This document shows, one piece after another, positions 1 to 7,403 of a DNA stretch of 43,559 bases (the stretch's first letter is position 1; the number at the start of each line of letters is the position of its first letter). Below the pieces are notes generated by a model. That model ran no database searches, was not told where the DNA came from, and saw nothing but the letters and a program-made list of their open reading frames with translations. The position numbers and the translations under genes are program-made. Where the stretch lies: assembly GCA_029053015.1 (NCBI GenBank), contig JAIDHX010000009.1, positions 1-43,559 of the forward strand, written 5' to 3'. This stretch comes from Lachnospiraceae bacterium (GTDB lineage Bacteria; Bacillota; Clostridia; Lachnospirales; Lachnospiraceae).

Positions 1-416
1 GTGTTGAAATGAATCAGCACAAAAGTCATAAGTCCCATCGGCAGCGTCACACCGTAATCGGCAGTCGGCGGCCTAAGTCCCAAAAGTCCCGAAAGATTGC
101 TCAGCAAAATGAAAATGAAAATCGTGCCGATGTAATTGCGGAACTTTACTCCGCTCTTTCCCATTGTCCCGTCAGTCATGGCATCCAGCTTCTCCACAAT
201 AAGCTCGACTACATTCTGAAATCCTGTCGGAACCTCTTCGGCATGTTTCATCTTTATATTGGCAGCAATCGCAAATCCGATAATCACAAGCATGACTATC
301 AGGATACACACATGGGAAGTGGTTATCCAGACCTCGTGTCCGAAAAAGGAATACTTGAAAAGACCATGTATCATAAAATCCACTTCATTGCCCGACATCA
401 ATATTCCAAGCCTCAT
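1..416 (-). CDS. atpB: ATP synthase F0 subunit a, N-terminal part (runs off window)
   Basis: Subunit a of the F0 proton channel, a membrane protein that carries protons to the c-ring. The reading frame is open from the ATG at 416 to the window edge, so only about the first 138 residues are visible. It starts MRLGILMSGNEVDFMIHG, and includes a long hydrophobic segment (VCILIVMLVIIGFAIAANI) followed by EEVPTGFQNVVELIVEKLD, which is typical of the subunit a N-terminal region before the first conserved helices. Its start overlaps the stop of the preceding atpI-like gene by 4 bp (ATGA), so the two are translationally coupled. The rest of the atp operon should lie to the left of the window. Confidence 0.93.
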   Translation of the reverse strand, partial: MRLGILMSGNEVDFMIHGLFKYSFFGHEVWITTSHVCILIVMLVIIGFAIAANIKMKHAEEVPTGFQNVVELIVEKLDAMTDGTMGKSGVKFRNYIGTIFIFILLSNLSGLLGLRPPTADYGVTLPMGLMTFVLIHFN

Positions 417-898
417 GATTTCACCTCCTTCTCCTCTATACTTTCCGAAACGGTTTCTCCTTCCTCCTCGAGAGGCTGTGGAACAGGGTCCGTTTCGTGA
501 AACATCTTATTATAAAATTTATGTGTCACGGGCTGCAGGTAAGCACCTGTTTTCAGACCCATAACTCCCAGAAAACCTGCGAGCACATAGCCCGCATTAC
601 TATAATATAAAAGCAGCAGAAACGCCGCAGCCGCCAGATATCGTATAATATATCCGCCGGCAATCAGCCGTGCCGCAGATTTTTCATCACAGGAAAACGC
701 TTTGTTCAGGGACCGCCAAATATGTACGGCGGCAAGAAACGCCCAAATAATGCCTCCCCACAGACCCACAGCATATTTTAGAGAACTAATCGGAAAAAAC
801 AGTCCTGCCAGCTGGCAAAACACACCGAACACCGCTATGCCGCTCAATAATTCAAGCAGCGCCCTGTCAGCCTTTTTTAATTTATCTGTCATGCGCAT
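413..898 (-). CDS. ATP synthase subunit I-like membrane protein
   Basis: About 161 residues with four hydrophobic segments (for example LLSGIAVFGVFCQLAGLFF and YLAAAAFLLLLYYSNAGYVL) and a charged acidic C-terminus. Its position directly before atpB, with a 4-bp overlap, fits the small AtpI/subunit I proteins that precede F0 genes in Firmicutes and assist c-ring assembly or Mg2+ supply. I chose the ATG at 898 because AAGGACAAGG lies just upstream; in-frame starts at 916 and 892 are also possible. The gene overlaps the end of the atpZ-like gene by 17 bp. The family is poorly conserved, so the call rests mainly on size, topology and position. Confidence 0.75.
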   Translation of the reverse strand: MRMTDKLKKADRALLELLSGIAVFGVFCQLAGLFFPISSLKYAVGLWGGIIWAFLAAVHIWRSLNKAFSCDEKSAARLIAGGYIIRYLAAAAFLLLLYYSNAGYVLAGFLGVMGLKTGAYLQPVTHKFYNKMFHETDPVPQPLEEEGETVSESIEEKEVKS

Positions 899-1130
899 CC
901 TTGTCCTTGCTGTCATAAACCCGCTTTGCCATAATATAGATATTTCGAAAACCGGCCAGCGCTCCCACGAAAAAGAGCAGTATCATCCAAAATGAAGTGC
1001 CGAATTTTTCGTCCAGCCAGATTCCCGCAAATGAACATAAAAAAACAGGAACCAGCATATTGATTCCAAATTGTGTAATCAACGCCAGTGATTGATATAC
1101 ACTTTTATCATATTTTCTGCGTCTTGCCAC
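882..1130 (-). CDS. AtpZ/AtpI-family small membrane protein
   Basis: About 82 residues with two transmembrane helices and the family signature YQSLALITQFGINMLVPVFLC, followed by GIWLDEKFGT. AtpZ proteins sit at the head of F1F0 operons and are thought to act with AtpI in Mg2+/Ca2+ transport for the synthase. I prefer the GTG at 1130 because GGAGG lies 8 nt upstream and the product then begins like its relatives (VARRRKYDKSVYQ). The ATG at 1148 has no clear ribosome binding site. This is the first gene of the atp operon, downstream of the promoter at 1182-1209. Confidence 0.8.
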   Translation of the reverse strand: MARRRKYDKSVYQSLALITQFGINMLVPVFLCSFAGIWLDEKFGTSFWMILLFFVGALAGFRNIYIMAKRVYDSKDKDAHDR

Positions 1131-1181
1131 AACTCTGTCCTCCAACATGGCCCGACCATTTTAAGATAAAATACACCATAA

Positions 1182-1209
1182 ATTATACCACTTTTCCACA
1201 TATTGTCTA
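1182..1209 (-). promoter_or_regulatory. atpZp: Sigma-A type promoter of the atp operon
   Basis: On the minus strand, TAGACA (1204-1209) and TATAAT (1182-1187) are separated by 17 bp. The transcript would begin about 27 nt before the ATG at 1148 or 45 nt before the GTG at 1130. Confidence 0.7.
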
Positions 1210-1234
1210 GTTGTTTTCGCTACTTTTAGACAAT
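1202..1234. promoter_or_regulatory. Inverted repeat over the atp -35 region
   Basis: ATTGTCTA (1202-1209) and TAGACAAT (1227-1234) are perfect 8-bp inverted arms separated by 17 bp. One arm covers the -35 box of the minus-strand atp promoter, and the other lies 18 bp before the -35 of the plus-strand promoter at 1252. It could be an operator shared by two divergent promoters. No regulator was identified. Confidence 0.4.
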
Positions 1235-1251
1235 TTTGATGCGATTTCTGT

Positions 1252-1280
1252 TTGACTTCCCGTATATAGAGGTGTAATAT
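1252..1280 (+). promoter_or_regulatory. Promoter of the DUF402 gene
   Basis: TTGACT (1252-1257) and TAATAT (1275-1280) are spaced by 17 bp. They lie about 40 bp upstream of the DUF402 start codon and diverge from the atp promoter. Confidence 0.6.
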
Positions 1281-1320
1281 TTTAATCATTATATGATCAT
1301 TTCAAATGCCGAGGTCACCA

Positions 1321-1800
1321 ATGAATACATTAACTCTTTACCGCAGACGTCTCATACCCGATGAATGTATCCCGTTAAAAGACGACAAAGTTGTCAAAAA
1401 AACTGATGAAATTATCATCACGACATGGGACACACTGAATCCCAAAACCAAATTCCAGTACGGCGCTTCCTGCTATTTTCTAAAGGAAGGCTTCAAGGTC
1501 AGCAAGTTTTACCGTGCCGACAAAAGCCTGTACTGCTGGTACTGCGACATTGTACAGTACGATTATGACGCTTCCGCCAACCGCCTGGTAACTACGGATT
1601 TGCTCGCCGATGTCGTCATTATGCCGGACGGCACGGTAAAAGTGATTGATTTGGACGAGCTTGCGGATGCCTTCGAACAGGAACTGCTCTCCGCCGACAT
1701 GTTAAAAGCGGCGCTCCGGCAGCTTAATCACCTGCTGTCACTCATTTACAGCAATCAGTTCGGCTGTCTGCAGAACGAACTGGACAGCCTTGGCCTGTAA
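1321..1800 (+). CDS. DUF402 domain protein (FomD/nucleoside phosphatase-like)
   Basis: A 159-residue soluble protein. DUF402 proteins such as FomD and the Ntdp phosphatases hydrolyse nucleotide-linked substrates with divalent metals. The diagnostic stretch is the central KFYRADKSLYCWYCDIVQYD, followed by TTDLLADVVIMPDGTVKVID and then DELADAFEQELL; the tyrosine, tryptophan and aspartate pattern is that of the family core. The ATG at 1321 is preferred over the ATG at 1306 because GAGGT lies 6 nt before it. This is the only plus-strand gene among minus-strand neighbours and has its own promoter. The substrate cannot be told from the sequence. Confidence 0.8.
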   Translation: MNTLTLYRRRLIPDECIPLKDDKVVKKTDEIIITTWDTLNPKTKFQYGASCYFLKEGFKVSKFYRADKSLYCWYCDIVQYDYDASANRLVTTDLLADVVIMPDGTVKVIDLDELADAFEQELLSADMLKAALRQLNHLLSLIYSNQFGCLQNELDSLGL

Positions 1801-1811
1801 TCCCGTTTTTT

Positions 1812-2975
1812 CTAATAAAAGATATGTCCGCCGATGCTGATTCCGGTCAGCCCTTCTATCGGCGTTCTGAAATACAGGCAGTTTCCCACATTGGTGACGC
1901 CGGACATCGCTTCCCTTGCCGCCTTGTAGCAGTCTTCATTTGCCCTGCCTGCAGTAAGCACCACCTCAAATCGGCCGCTGCCCACGGGTGAAAACTGCTT
2001 TTTCTGCGTAATAACCCCCAAAACCGTATCCGGATATTTTGAACTGAGCAGGCGATTAATGACTACAGCGCCGACTGCAAGCTTACCCGCATAGGGCTCT
2101 CCTCCTGCTTCACAGTAGATAATGGCAGCCAGAAGTGCCAAATCACCATCCGCAAAAGTCACTTCCGAGATATCCCTCCAGGCCGCGTTCGCCGCCGCCT
2201 CTGAAAGTCTCTTTTCCTCTTCAATCTGCCTTTTCAGCGCTTCGATATTCGCTTCCGTCTTTTTCATCTCTGCTTCCAGCGCTTCCGCTTCTGCTTCCGC
2301 CTGCGCAAGAAACTCACTGTTTTCAGAAACACGGCTGGCAGTCTGGCTGATAAGCCCGGCAATCTTACTCTTTTCTGCTTCCGCTGCAACTACATATTCG
2401 TCCAGTTCCGCTCTTTCCGCTCGAAGCTGCTCTTCCTTCTCTTCAATCAGAATCCTTGTCGCTTCGTACTCCTCAAGCATATTCCTGTCATACTCGGCAA
2501 TGGCGGTCACATACTCACTATAGTTTAAGAAATCGCTGAAACTGCCAACGGAAAACAGAAGTTCCAGATAGTCCATTTCACCCTGCTCATACACATACTG
2601 TATTCGCTCCACCATGCACTGGTACTGCCACTGCTCCGTTGCCTTCGCGTCCTCCAGCTCCGCCATGGTCCTGTCAATTTCCTCTTCCTTCAGGGCGATT
2701 TTTGCCTCCAGCTCCTCCAGTTTTTCGCTCACTTCCGTAAGCTGCTCCTTTAAGTTATTTAAATCTCCCCTCAAAGCAGCTTCCTTGTTCTTCAGGTCAT
2801 TCACTTCCTGATTGTTCGCATCGATTTCTCCCTGAAGCTCGTCCTTGTTATGCATCTCCTGATCGAGCCTCTCCTGTGTGGTAGTTGCATACAATTCAAC
2901 GGGAATCTCACAGACGAGCAGCACAATCGCCACAGCCAATGCCAGCTTCCCCTTGCGTAAGACTGCCTTTTTCAT
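1812..2975 (-). CDS. Secreted coiled-coil protein with SleB-type cell-wall hydrolase domain
   Basis: About 387 residues in three parts. A signal peptide (KLALAVAIVLLVCEIPVELYA) comes first. A long charged heptad region follows (about residues 30-265, rich in E, K and L), of the kind seen in PcsB/CwlO-like hydrolases regulated by FtsEX. A C-terminal Hydrolase_2/SleB domain of about 110 residues closes it, with LAAIIYCEAGGEPYAGKLAV carrying the catalytic glutamate region and the VINRLLSSKYPDTV and FSPVGSGRF blocks. Such domains are lytic transglycosylases of cortex or vegetative peptidoglycan. The start at 2975 has GGAGG 6 nt upstream. It may act in division or in germination; the coiled coil argues for a vegetative role. 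Confidence 0.85.
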   Translation of the reverse strand: MKKAVLRKGKLALAVAIVLLVCEIPVELYATTTQERLDQEMHNKDELQGEIDANNQEVNDLKNKEAALRGDLNNLKEQLTEVSEKLEELEAKIALKEEEIDRTMAELEDAKATEQWQYQCMVERIQYVYEQGEMDYLELLFSVGSFSDFLNYSEYVTAIAEYDRNMLEEYEATRILIEEKEEQLRAERAELDEYVVAAEAEKSKIAGLISQTASRVSENSEFLAQAEAEAEALEAEMKKTEANIEALKRQIEEEKRLSEAAANAAWRDISEVTFADGDLALLAAIIYCEAGGEPYAGKLAVGAVVINRLLSSKYPDTVLGVITQKKQFSPVGSGRFEVVLTAGRANEDCYKAAREAMSGVTNVGNCLYFRTPIEGLTGISIGGHIFY

Positions 2976-3019
2976 ACTATCCTCCATGATGCCGTTCTGC
3001 AGTAACATGCCTCCCGGCT

Positions 3020-3649
3020 TTACTTCGTACCAAAAATCCTGTCGCCCGCATCTCCCAGCCCGGGAACGATATAGCCATGGTCGTTCAGTTTCTCATCCAT
3101 CGCACCGATATACATGTCCACGTCAGGATGTGCTTCCTTCATCTTTTCCACGCCCTCCGGCGCGGCAATGATACACATAAAATGTATATTTTTGCAGCCC
3201 TTTTCCTTCAGCATCTGAATTGCCGCCACGGAAGAGCCTCCCGTTGCCAGCATAGGGTCAACCACAAACACTTCACGCTCCGCGCAGTCTGCCGGAAGCT
3301 TGCAGTAGTATTCTACCGGGTTTAAAGTCTCCGGATCCCTGTACAATCCGATGTGTCCCACCTTGGCCGCCGGAATAAGCTGCAGCACACCGTCAACCAT
3401 ACCCAGTCCGGCGCGCAGAATGGGAACTATCGCCATCTTTTTCCCCTTTAATTCCTTCGCAACCGTCTTGCAGATAGGCGTTTCAATCTCCACATCGGAA
3501 AGCTTCAAATCTCTGGTCGCCTCATAGCAAATCAACATTGCAATTTCGCTGATGGTCTGCCTGAAATCCTTTGTGCCGGTCTCCTTCCTGCGAATATATC
3601 CTATTTTGTGCTGAATCAATGGATGCTCCATTACTACAACCTTTGCCAT
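3020..3649 (-). CDS. upp: Uracil phosphoribosyltransferase
   Basis: 209 residues, the usual length. The enzyme converts uracil and PRPP to UMP in pyrimidine salvage, in the cytosol. The PRPP-binding loop is seen as [11 protein letters not shown], and the uracil-binding C-terminus as [18 protein letters not shown]. The start [15 protein letters not shown] is standard, and a stretch of AGAGGTAAGG precedes it. It follows rpiB by about 50 bp in the same direction, which matches the rpiB-upp neighbourhood found upstream of the atp operon in many Firmicutes. Confidence 0.97.
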   Translation of the reverse strand: MAKVVVMEHPLIQHKIGYIRRKETGTKDFRQTISEIAMLICYEATRDLKLSDVEIETPICKTVAKELKGKKMAIVPILRAGLGMVDGVLQLIPAAKVGHIGLYRDPETLNPVEYYCKLPADCAEREVFVVDPMLATGGSSVAAIQMLKEKGCKNIHFMCIIAAPEGVEKMKEAHPDVDMYIGAMDEKLNDHGYIVPGLGDAGDRIFGTK

Positions 3650-3698
3650 ACCCTTACCTCTTATCCTTTCCTTTTGTATTGTATTATTAATAGTTTCC

Positions 3699-4121
3699 TT
3701 AAAACATAGCGACTCTGCGCTTATGCTTTTCTTCCTCTGAAAACGGCGTGTTCAAGAACACCTCCACGATATCCAGCGCAAGATTGGGACCCGTCATTCC
3801 GCCTCCCAAAGCCAGCATGTTGGCATCGTTGTGCAGCCTTGTCATCTTTGCCGAAAGACTGTCATGGCAGAGCGCACAGCGAACTCCTTCTACCTTGTTT
3901 GCCACCATGGAAATGCCAATACCCGTCGTGCAGACCACAATGCCTTTTTCACATTCGCCCGAAGCCACAGCCTCCGCCGCCGCACGCCCAAACACCGGAT
4001 AATCGCAGGAATTTTTATCGTAACAGCCAAAATCCTTATAGGCAATTTCTTTTTCTTTCAAATAGTTTATAATAACCTGTTTTAAATCATAACCGCCGTG
4101 GTCGCTTCCAATCGCAATCAT
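3699..4121 (-). CDS. rpiB: Ribose-5-phosphate isomerase B
   Basis: 140 residues. It interconverts ribose 5-phosphate and ribulose 5-phosphate (RpiB/LacAB family) in the pentose phosphate pathway. [13 protein letters not shown] at the N-terminus and [25 protein letters not shown] are the family signatures; the cysteine in CTTG is the catalytic base of the RpiB class. The ATG at 4121 is fixed by AAGGAGG 7 nt upstream. An open frame continues upstream to 4184, but it is made of a repeated piece of the sua5 3' end and is not likely coding. It lies just downstream of sua5. Confidence 0.95.
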   Translation of the reverse strand: MIAIGSDHGGYDLKQVIINYLKEKEIAYKDFGCYDKNSCDYPVFGRAAAEAVASGECEKGIVVCTTGIGISMVANKVEGVRCALCHDSLSAKMTRLHNDANMLALGGGMTGPNLALDIVEVFLNTPFSEEEKHKRRVAMF

Positions 4122-4148
4122 CGAATCCTCCTTATTATTCCCGCCTCT

Positions 4149-4211
4149 CACATCTGTATCATGTGACAGCCCGCAGCCGCTCACACCTGTATCATGTGGT
4201 AGCCCGCAGCC
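4149..4211. repeat. Tandem duplication of the sua5 3' end
   Basis: Two 30-bp copies (4149-4178 and 4182-4211) differ at three positions and are offset by 33 bp. The right copy encodes the last residues and stop codon of sua5. The left copy lies in the sua5-rpiB spacer just upstream of the rpiB ribosome binding site. Confidence 0.8.
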
Positions 4212-5242
4212 TTTAACAGTCGGTTCATTACGGCCTCCCCGATACCGTCTCCCTCAAACGCCTCCGAGTAGATAGCCTCCGCTCCTTCTTCGTCAAATTC
4301 ACGCAGGACAGTATATAAATGCCTTGCCGCGGACAGCTCGTCCGTCCTGCTGCCGACAGATTTTACAATATCGGCCCGATATCCTGCCGCAGTCTCGTCC
4401 GTGGCAATCACGCCGCTCCTTTTTCCTTCGCTTTTCGCCAATTCTGCCTGCCTGTTAATATATTCGACAACATTTTCCTTTTTTCCTGACACAACCGTCA
4501 TATCTCCCTTCGGAGCATAATGACGGTATTTCATACCGGGCGCTCTCGGTGCCTGTTCCCCCTCGCCGCTGCAGGCCTTATCGGTCTCCACTCTGCCTAA
4601 AACCTCCTGCAGCATGTCGCGGGACACATAACCGGGACGCAGAATCTCTGCCGGCTCCACTGTCAAATCCACAATGGTTGACTCCAGGCCAATGCCAACC
4701 TCCCCGCCGTCTATTACCATATCGATACGCCCATCCATATCCTCCAGGACGTATTTTGCAAGCGTGGGGCTGGGTCTGCCGGAAGTATTGGCGCTCGGCG
4801 CCGCCACAAAACCGCCCGCTGCGGCAATCAGCGCCTGTGCCGTCCTGTGCGACGGAAACCGGACTGCCACCGTGGAAAGCCCACCTGTAGTTTCAAAAGG
4901 AACCACATCCGCTTTCGGCAGAATCATGGTGAGCGGCCCCGGCCAGAAAGCATCCGCAAGCCTCCCCGCAGCCTCTAACATCTGCCGGTGTTCTGGAGCA
5001 TCCGACACAATCCGATAAATATCTGCAAAGCAGCAGATATGCACAATCAGGGGATTGTCGGAAGGTCTTCCCTTCGCCTCGTATATCTTTTTGGAAGAAA
5101 GAGGGTTGAGGGCATCGCCGCCCAATCCGTAAACCGTTTCCGTCGGAAACGCTACCAGCCCTCCCTGCCGGATAATGCTTCCGGCCTCCGCCAGACAGCC
5201 CTTATCGTCGTCCTCCATGCATGTTATAACTTTTGTATTCAC
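4181..5242 (-). CDS. sua5: L-threonylcarbamoyladenylate synthase (Sua5 type)
   Basis: 353 residues. It makes threonylcarbamoyl-AMP from threonine, bicarbonate and ATP for the t6A37 modification of ANN-decoding tRNAs. The N-terminal YrdC domain (about residues 15-210) shows GGLVAFPTETVYGLGGDA, KGRPSDNPL, VAVRFPSHR and SANTSGRPSPT. A linker with PRAPGMKYRHYAPK leads into the C-terminal Sua5 domain (about 240-350), so this is the long two-domain form and not the short TsaC form. Its 3' end is tandemly duplicated in the spacer before rpiB. It lies 15 bp from the YqeY-family gene. Confidence 0.95.
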   Translation of the reverse strand: MNTKVITCMEDDDKGCLAEAGSIIRQGGLVAFPTETVYGLGGDALNPLSSKKIYEAKGRPSDNPLIVHICCFADIYRIVSDAPEHRQMLEAAGRLADAFWPGPLTMILPKADVVPFETTGGLSTVAVRFPSHRTAQALIAAAGGFVAAPSANTSGRPSPTLAKYVLEDMDGRIDMVIDGGEVGIGLESTIVDLTVEPAEILRPGYVSRDMLQEVLGRVETDKACSGEGEQAPRAPGMKYRHYAPKGDMTVVSGKKENVVEYINRQAELAKSEGKRSGVIATDETAAGYRADIVKSVGSRTDELSAARHLYTVLREFDEEGAEAIYSEAFEGDGIGEAVMNRLLKAAGYHMIQV

Positions 5243-5256
5243 CGCAGCTCCCCCGA

Positions 5257-5694
5257 CTACTCACACAGCTTTGCCACGACTTCATTGATAACCTTGCCTT
5301 CAGCCTTGCCCTTTAACGAGCCCATCACGGCCTTCATGATCTGTCCCTTGTTCTTTGTCCCAAGCGCTTCAGCAAAATTCTCCTTCAGGTACTTCTCTAC
5401 TTCCTCCGCGGACATCATGCTGGGCGCATATTCCGCGATAATATCGTGACGCGTCTGATACTCTGCCCGCAATTCCGCTCTTTCCACAGGACAGCTGTCA
5501 AGCTGCTCCTTGGCGGACTTCAATTCCTTTAAAATAACCTTGTCCACCAAATCCGCAGGAATGTCTTCCCTGCAGCCCGCGTCGATACCCGCTTTTTTCA
5601 CCGCTGACACCAGTGCGGAAATCGCGTCCTTCCTCTCTTTATCTCTTGCCTTCATTGCAGCAACCATATCTGCCCTTAACTGCTCCAGTTCCAT
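5257..5694 (-). CDS. GatB/YqeY domain protein
   Basis: 145 residues. The YqeY family resembles the tRNA-binding tail domain of the amidotransferase subunit GatB; its cellular role is unsettled. The sequence starts MELEQLRADMVAAMKARDKE and ends with QIMKAVMGSLKGKAEGKVINEVVAK, both typical. The ATG at 5694 follows GCAGGAGGT, which decides it over an upstream in-frame ATG at 5718. It is the first gene of the co-directional run YqeY-sua5-rpiB-upp. Confidence 0.9.
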   Translation of the reverse strand: MELEQLRADMVAAMKARDKERKDAISALVSAVKKAGIDAGCREDIPADLVDKVILKELKSAKEQLDSCPVERAELRAEYQTRHDIIAEYAPSMMSAEEVEKYLKENFAEALGTKNKGQIMKAVMGSLKGKAEGKVINEVVAKLCE

Positions 5695-5833
5695 TTTTAT
5701 ACCTCCTGCATACCACAATTCAAGTCATACTCTATTACAGTATACCACAATATGTCTTTGAAAGCTATCCTTCTTGTGATTTTCTTACCTTCTTACCTTC
5801 TTACTTTATAAAGAAGAATACTCAACAAGTGAC

Positions 5834-5969
5834 GTGGGAGGCGGTCTGTATGCCTCTTCAGACACGCTCTCGCTCTATGAAAACGCAGCGGCACATAAGG
5901 CGCTAAAGTACAGCGCCTAAATGCCGGCGTTTTCAAAAGGTCTGAACAGGCATACAGACCGCCTCCCAC
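5834..5969 (+). repeat. Structured repeat, copy 1 (136 bp, nested hairpin)
   Basis: The outer arms 5834-5863 and 5940-5969 pair over 22 bp, one C-C mismatch and 7 bp. Inside, the 5' side carries an unpaired ACGCTCTCGCTC (5864-5875). An inner hairpin follows: GAAAACGC (5879-5886) with GCGTTTTC (5927-5934), CGGCA with TGCCG, and GGCGC with GCGCC around a loop containing AAAGTAC. CAAGTGAC (5826-5833) lies just outside. It shares this layout with the copies at 5982-6118 and 29303-29440. It lies in the spacer between the YqeY-family gene and the esterase gene. Confidence 0.85.
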
Positions 5970-5981
5970 TGGCAGCTTTCA

Positions 5982-6118
5982 GCCGTCAGAGCCGCCATGT
6001 TCCTATAAAGACCGTATAAAAACGCCGGCGCTTGGCGAGGTACTTTCGAGCCTAGCGTCCGCTGCGTTTTTATCCGAGCGAGAGCGCGTCTTTATAGGAA
6101 TATGGTGGCTCTGACGGC
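5982..6118 (-). repeat. Structured repeat, copy 2 (137 bp, inverted relative to copy 1)
   Basis: Read on the minus strand. The outer arms of 31 nt (6088-6118 and 5982-6012) are complementary except for two positions. Those two are A-C on the minus strand and G-T wobbles on the plus strand. GCGCTCTCGCTC follows the 5' arm, then an inner hairpin with ATAAAAACGC and GCGTTTTTAT, an AGCGG motif and a loop with AAAGTAC. CAAGTCAC (minus, 6119-6126) flanks the 5' arm. It faces copy 1 tail to tail across 12 bp. Confidence 0.85.
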
Positions 6119-6240
6119 GTGACTTGCCAAAAGTGCTTGCCAAAATCCTCTTCAAATAACTTGCAATTATCTCCCATTAGAAATACAATATACTCAACAC
6201 AGGCAGTTTTATGATAAGCTGCGGAAACGGAGAAAGCATA

Positions 6241-7368
6241 ATGACACACAACGAGAACCTGAAGACCTATACATTGAAAGAAGTACCCCACTACAAGGTA
6301 CACGGCAGAACGGATTCCAGCCAGTATCCTTTGCCCTTGTTCTGGAACGGCAGCGCCATAGAGGTGAACGTGACCGGTTCGGAGCTCTGGATTGACATTG
6401 ACGTGGATTTTGACTACCATGAGCCGTGGATCTGCTGTGCAATCAACGGCGCCGTTATGAGCAGGCAGATGCTGCTGCCCGGCAGCTATTCCCTGTGCCT
6501 GTTCCGCGGTATGAGCCCGGAAGCTGTAAAAACCGTGCAGTTTGTCAGGGAACTGCAGGCCATGTCGGAGGATGATTCCTGCCACATACTGATTCGCGGC
6601 TTCCAGACCGACGGCCATTTTTCACCGATTCCTGACAGAAAATTCAAACTGGAGTTTATCGGCGACAGTATTACTTCCGGCGAAGGCACCTATGGCGCCA
6701 AGGAAGATGTGGACTGGATTCCCATGTACATGGGTGTAAGCAGGAATTATGCCGCTCTCACCGCGCAGGCACTGAATGCAGAAGCCCGGTTAATCTCACA
6801 GGGCGGCTGGGGCGCGCTCTGCGGCTGGGACAACAATCCCCACCACAATCTCCCCACCTATTACACAAAAATTTGCGGACTGGCAGGCGGCTCTGTCAAC
6901 GAAGCGCTTGGCGCACAGAAGGACAATCCTTTTGCCGAATGGCAGCCAGACGCCATCATCGTAAATCTGGGAACCAATGACTGCAGCGCTTTCAGCCAGC
7001 CCGAGTGGTCCGACCCCGAAACAGGAGAAACCTTTAAGCAGCATTTGAATGAAGACGGTTCCTTCCGTGCCGATGACCTCGCACGTTTCGAGCAGGCTGT
7101 TGTCGATTTCCTGCATGTGCTCAGACGCTGCAACCCTTCCTCCTATATTGTATGGACATACGGTATGCTGGGTTATAATCTTTCCCTTGCAATCACGAAT
7201 GCCATCAACACCTTCCGCAGCGAGACCGGCGATATCAAGACTTTCTTTTTACATCTCCCCAATACCACCGAGGAGACCGTCGGCTCACACATGCACCCGG
7301 GCTTTGCCTCTCACATAAGAGCTGCAAAGGTTTTAATTGAATATTTGCAGGAACTTCTGCATGCATAA
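6241..7368 (+). CDS. SGNH/GDSL esterase with N-terminal jelly-roll (CE2-like acetylesterase)
   Basis: About 375 residues, no signal peptide. The N-terminal part (about residues 1-130) fits the beta-sandwich of CE2 carbohydrate esterases. The SGNH hydrolase follows: GDSITSGEG holds the nucleophile serine (block I), GGWGALCGWD lies near block II, NLGTNDCSA is block III, and HMHPGFASH holds the catalytic histidine (block V). It probably removes acetyl groups from oligosaccharides in the cytoplasm. The ATG at 6241 has GGAGA 8 nt upstream. The gene stands alone, after the paired structured repeats, and ends at a strong terminator. Confidence 0.82.
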   Translation: MTHNENLKTYTLKEVPHYKVHGRTDSSQYPLPLFWNGSAIEVNVTGSELWIDIDVDFDYHEPWICCAINGAVMSRQMLLPGSYSLCLFRGMSPEAVKTVQFVRELQAMSEDDSCHILIRGFQTDGHFSPIPDRKFKLEFIGDSITSGEGTYGAKEDVDWIPMYMGVSRNYAALTAQALNAEARLISQGGWGALCGWDNNPHHNLPTYYTKICGLAGGSVNEALGAQKDNPFAEWQPDAIIVNLGTNDCSAFSQPEWSDPETGETFKQHLNEDGSFRADDLARFEQAVVDFLHVLRRCNPSSYIVWTYGMLGYNLSLAITNAINTFRSETGDIKTFFLHLPNTTEETVGSHMHPGFASHIRAAKVLIEYLQELLHA

Positions 7369-7370
7369 GG

Positions 7371-7402
7371 ACTGCCCCCCCGAAAAGGGGGGTAGTTTTT
7401 TG
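7371..7402 (+). terminator. Rho-independent terminator of the esterase gene
   Basis: ACTGCCCCCC and GGGGGGTAGT form a 10-bp stem (one G-T) with loop CGAAAA, followed by T6. It starts 3 bp after the esterase stop and abuts the stop of the convergent amidase fragment. Confidence 0.92.
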
Positions 7403-7403
7403 C

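Noticed and set aside
5834..5969. Structured repeats as integron attC sites
   Set aside because: The GTTRRRY core and its complement are absent at the stem ends (copy 3 has GTTTGC, copy 1 GTCTGA), and no integron integrase or cassette array is present.
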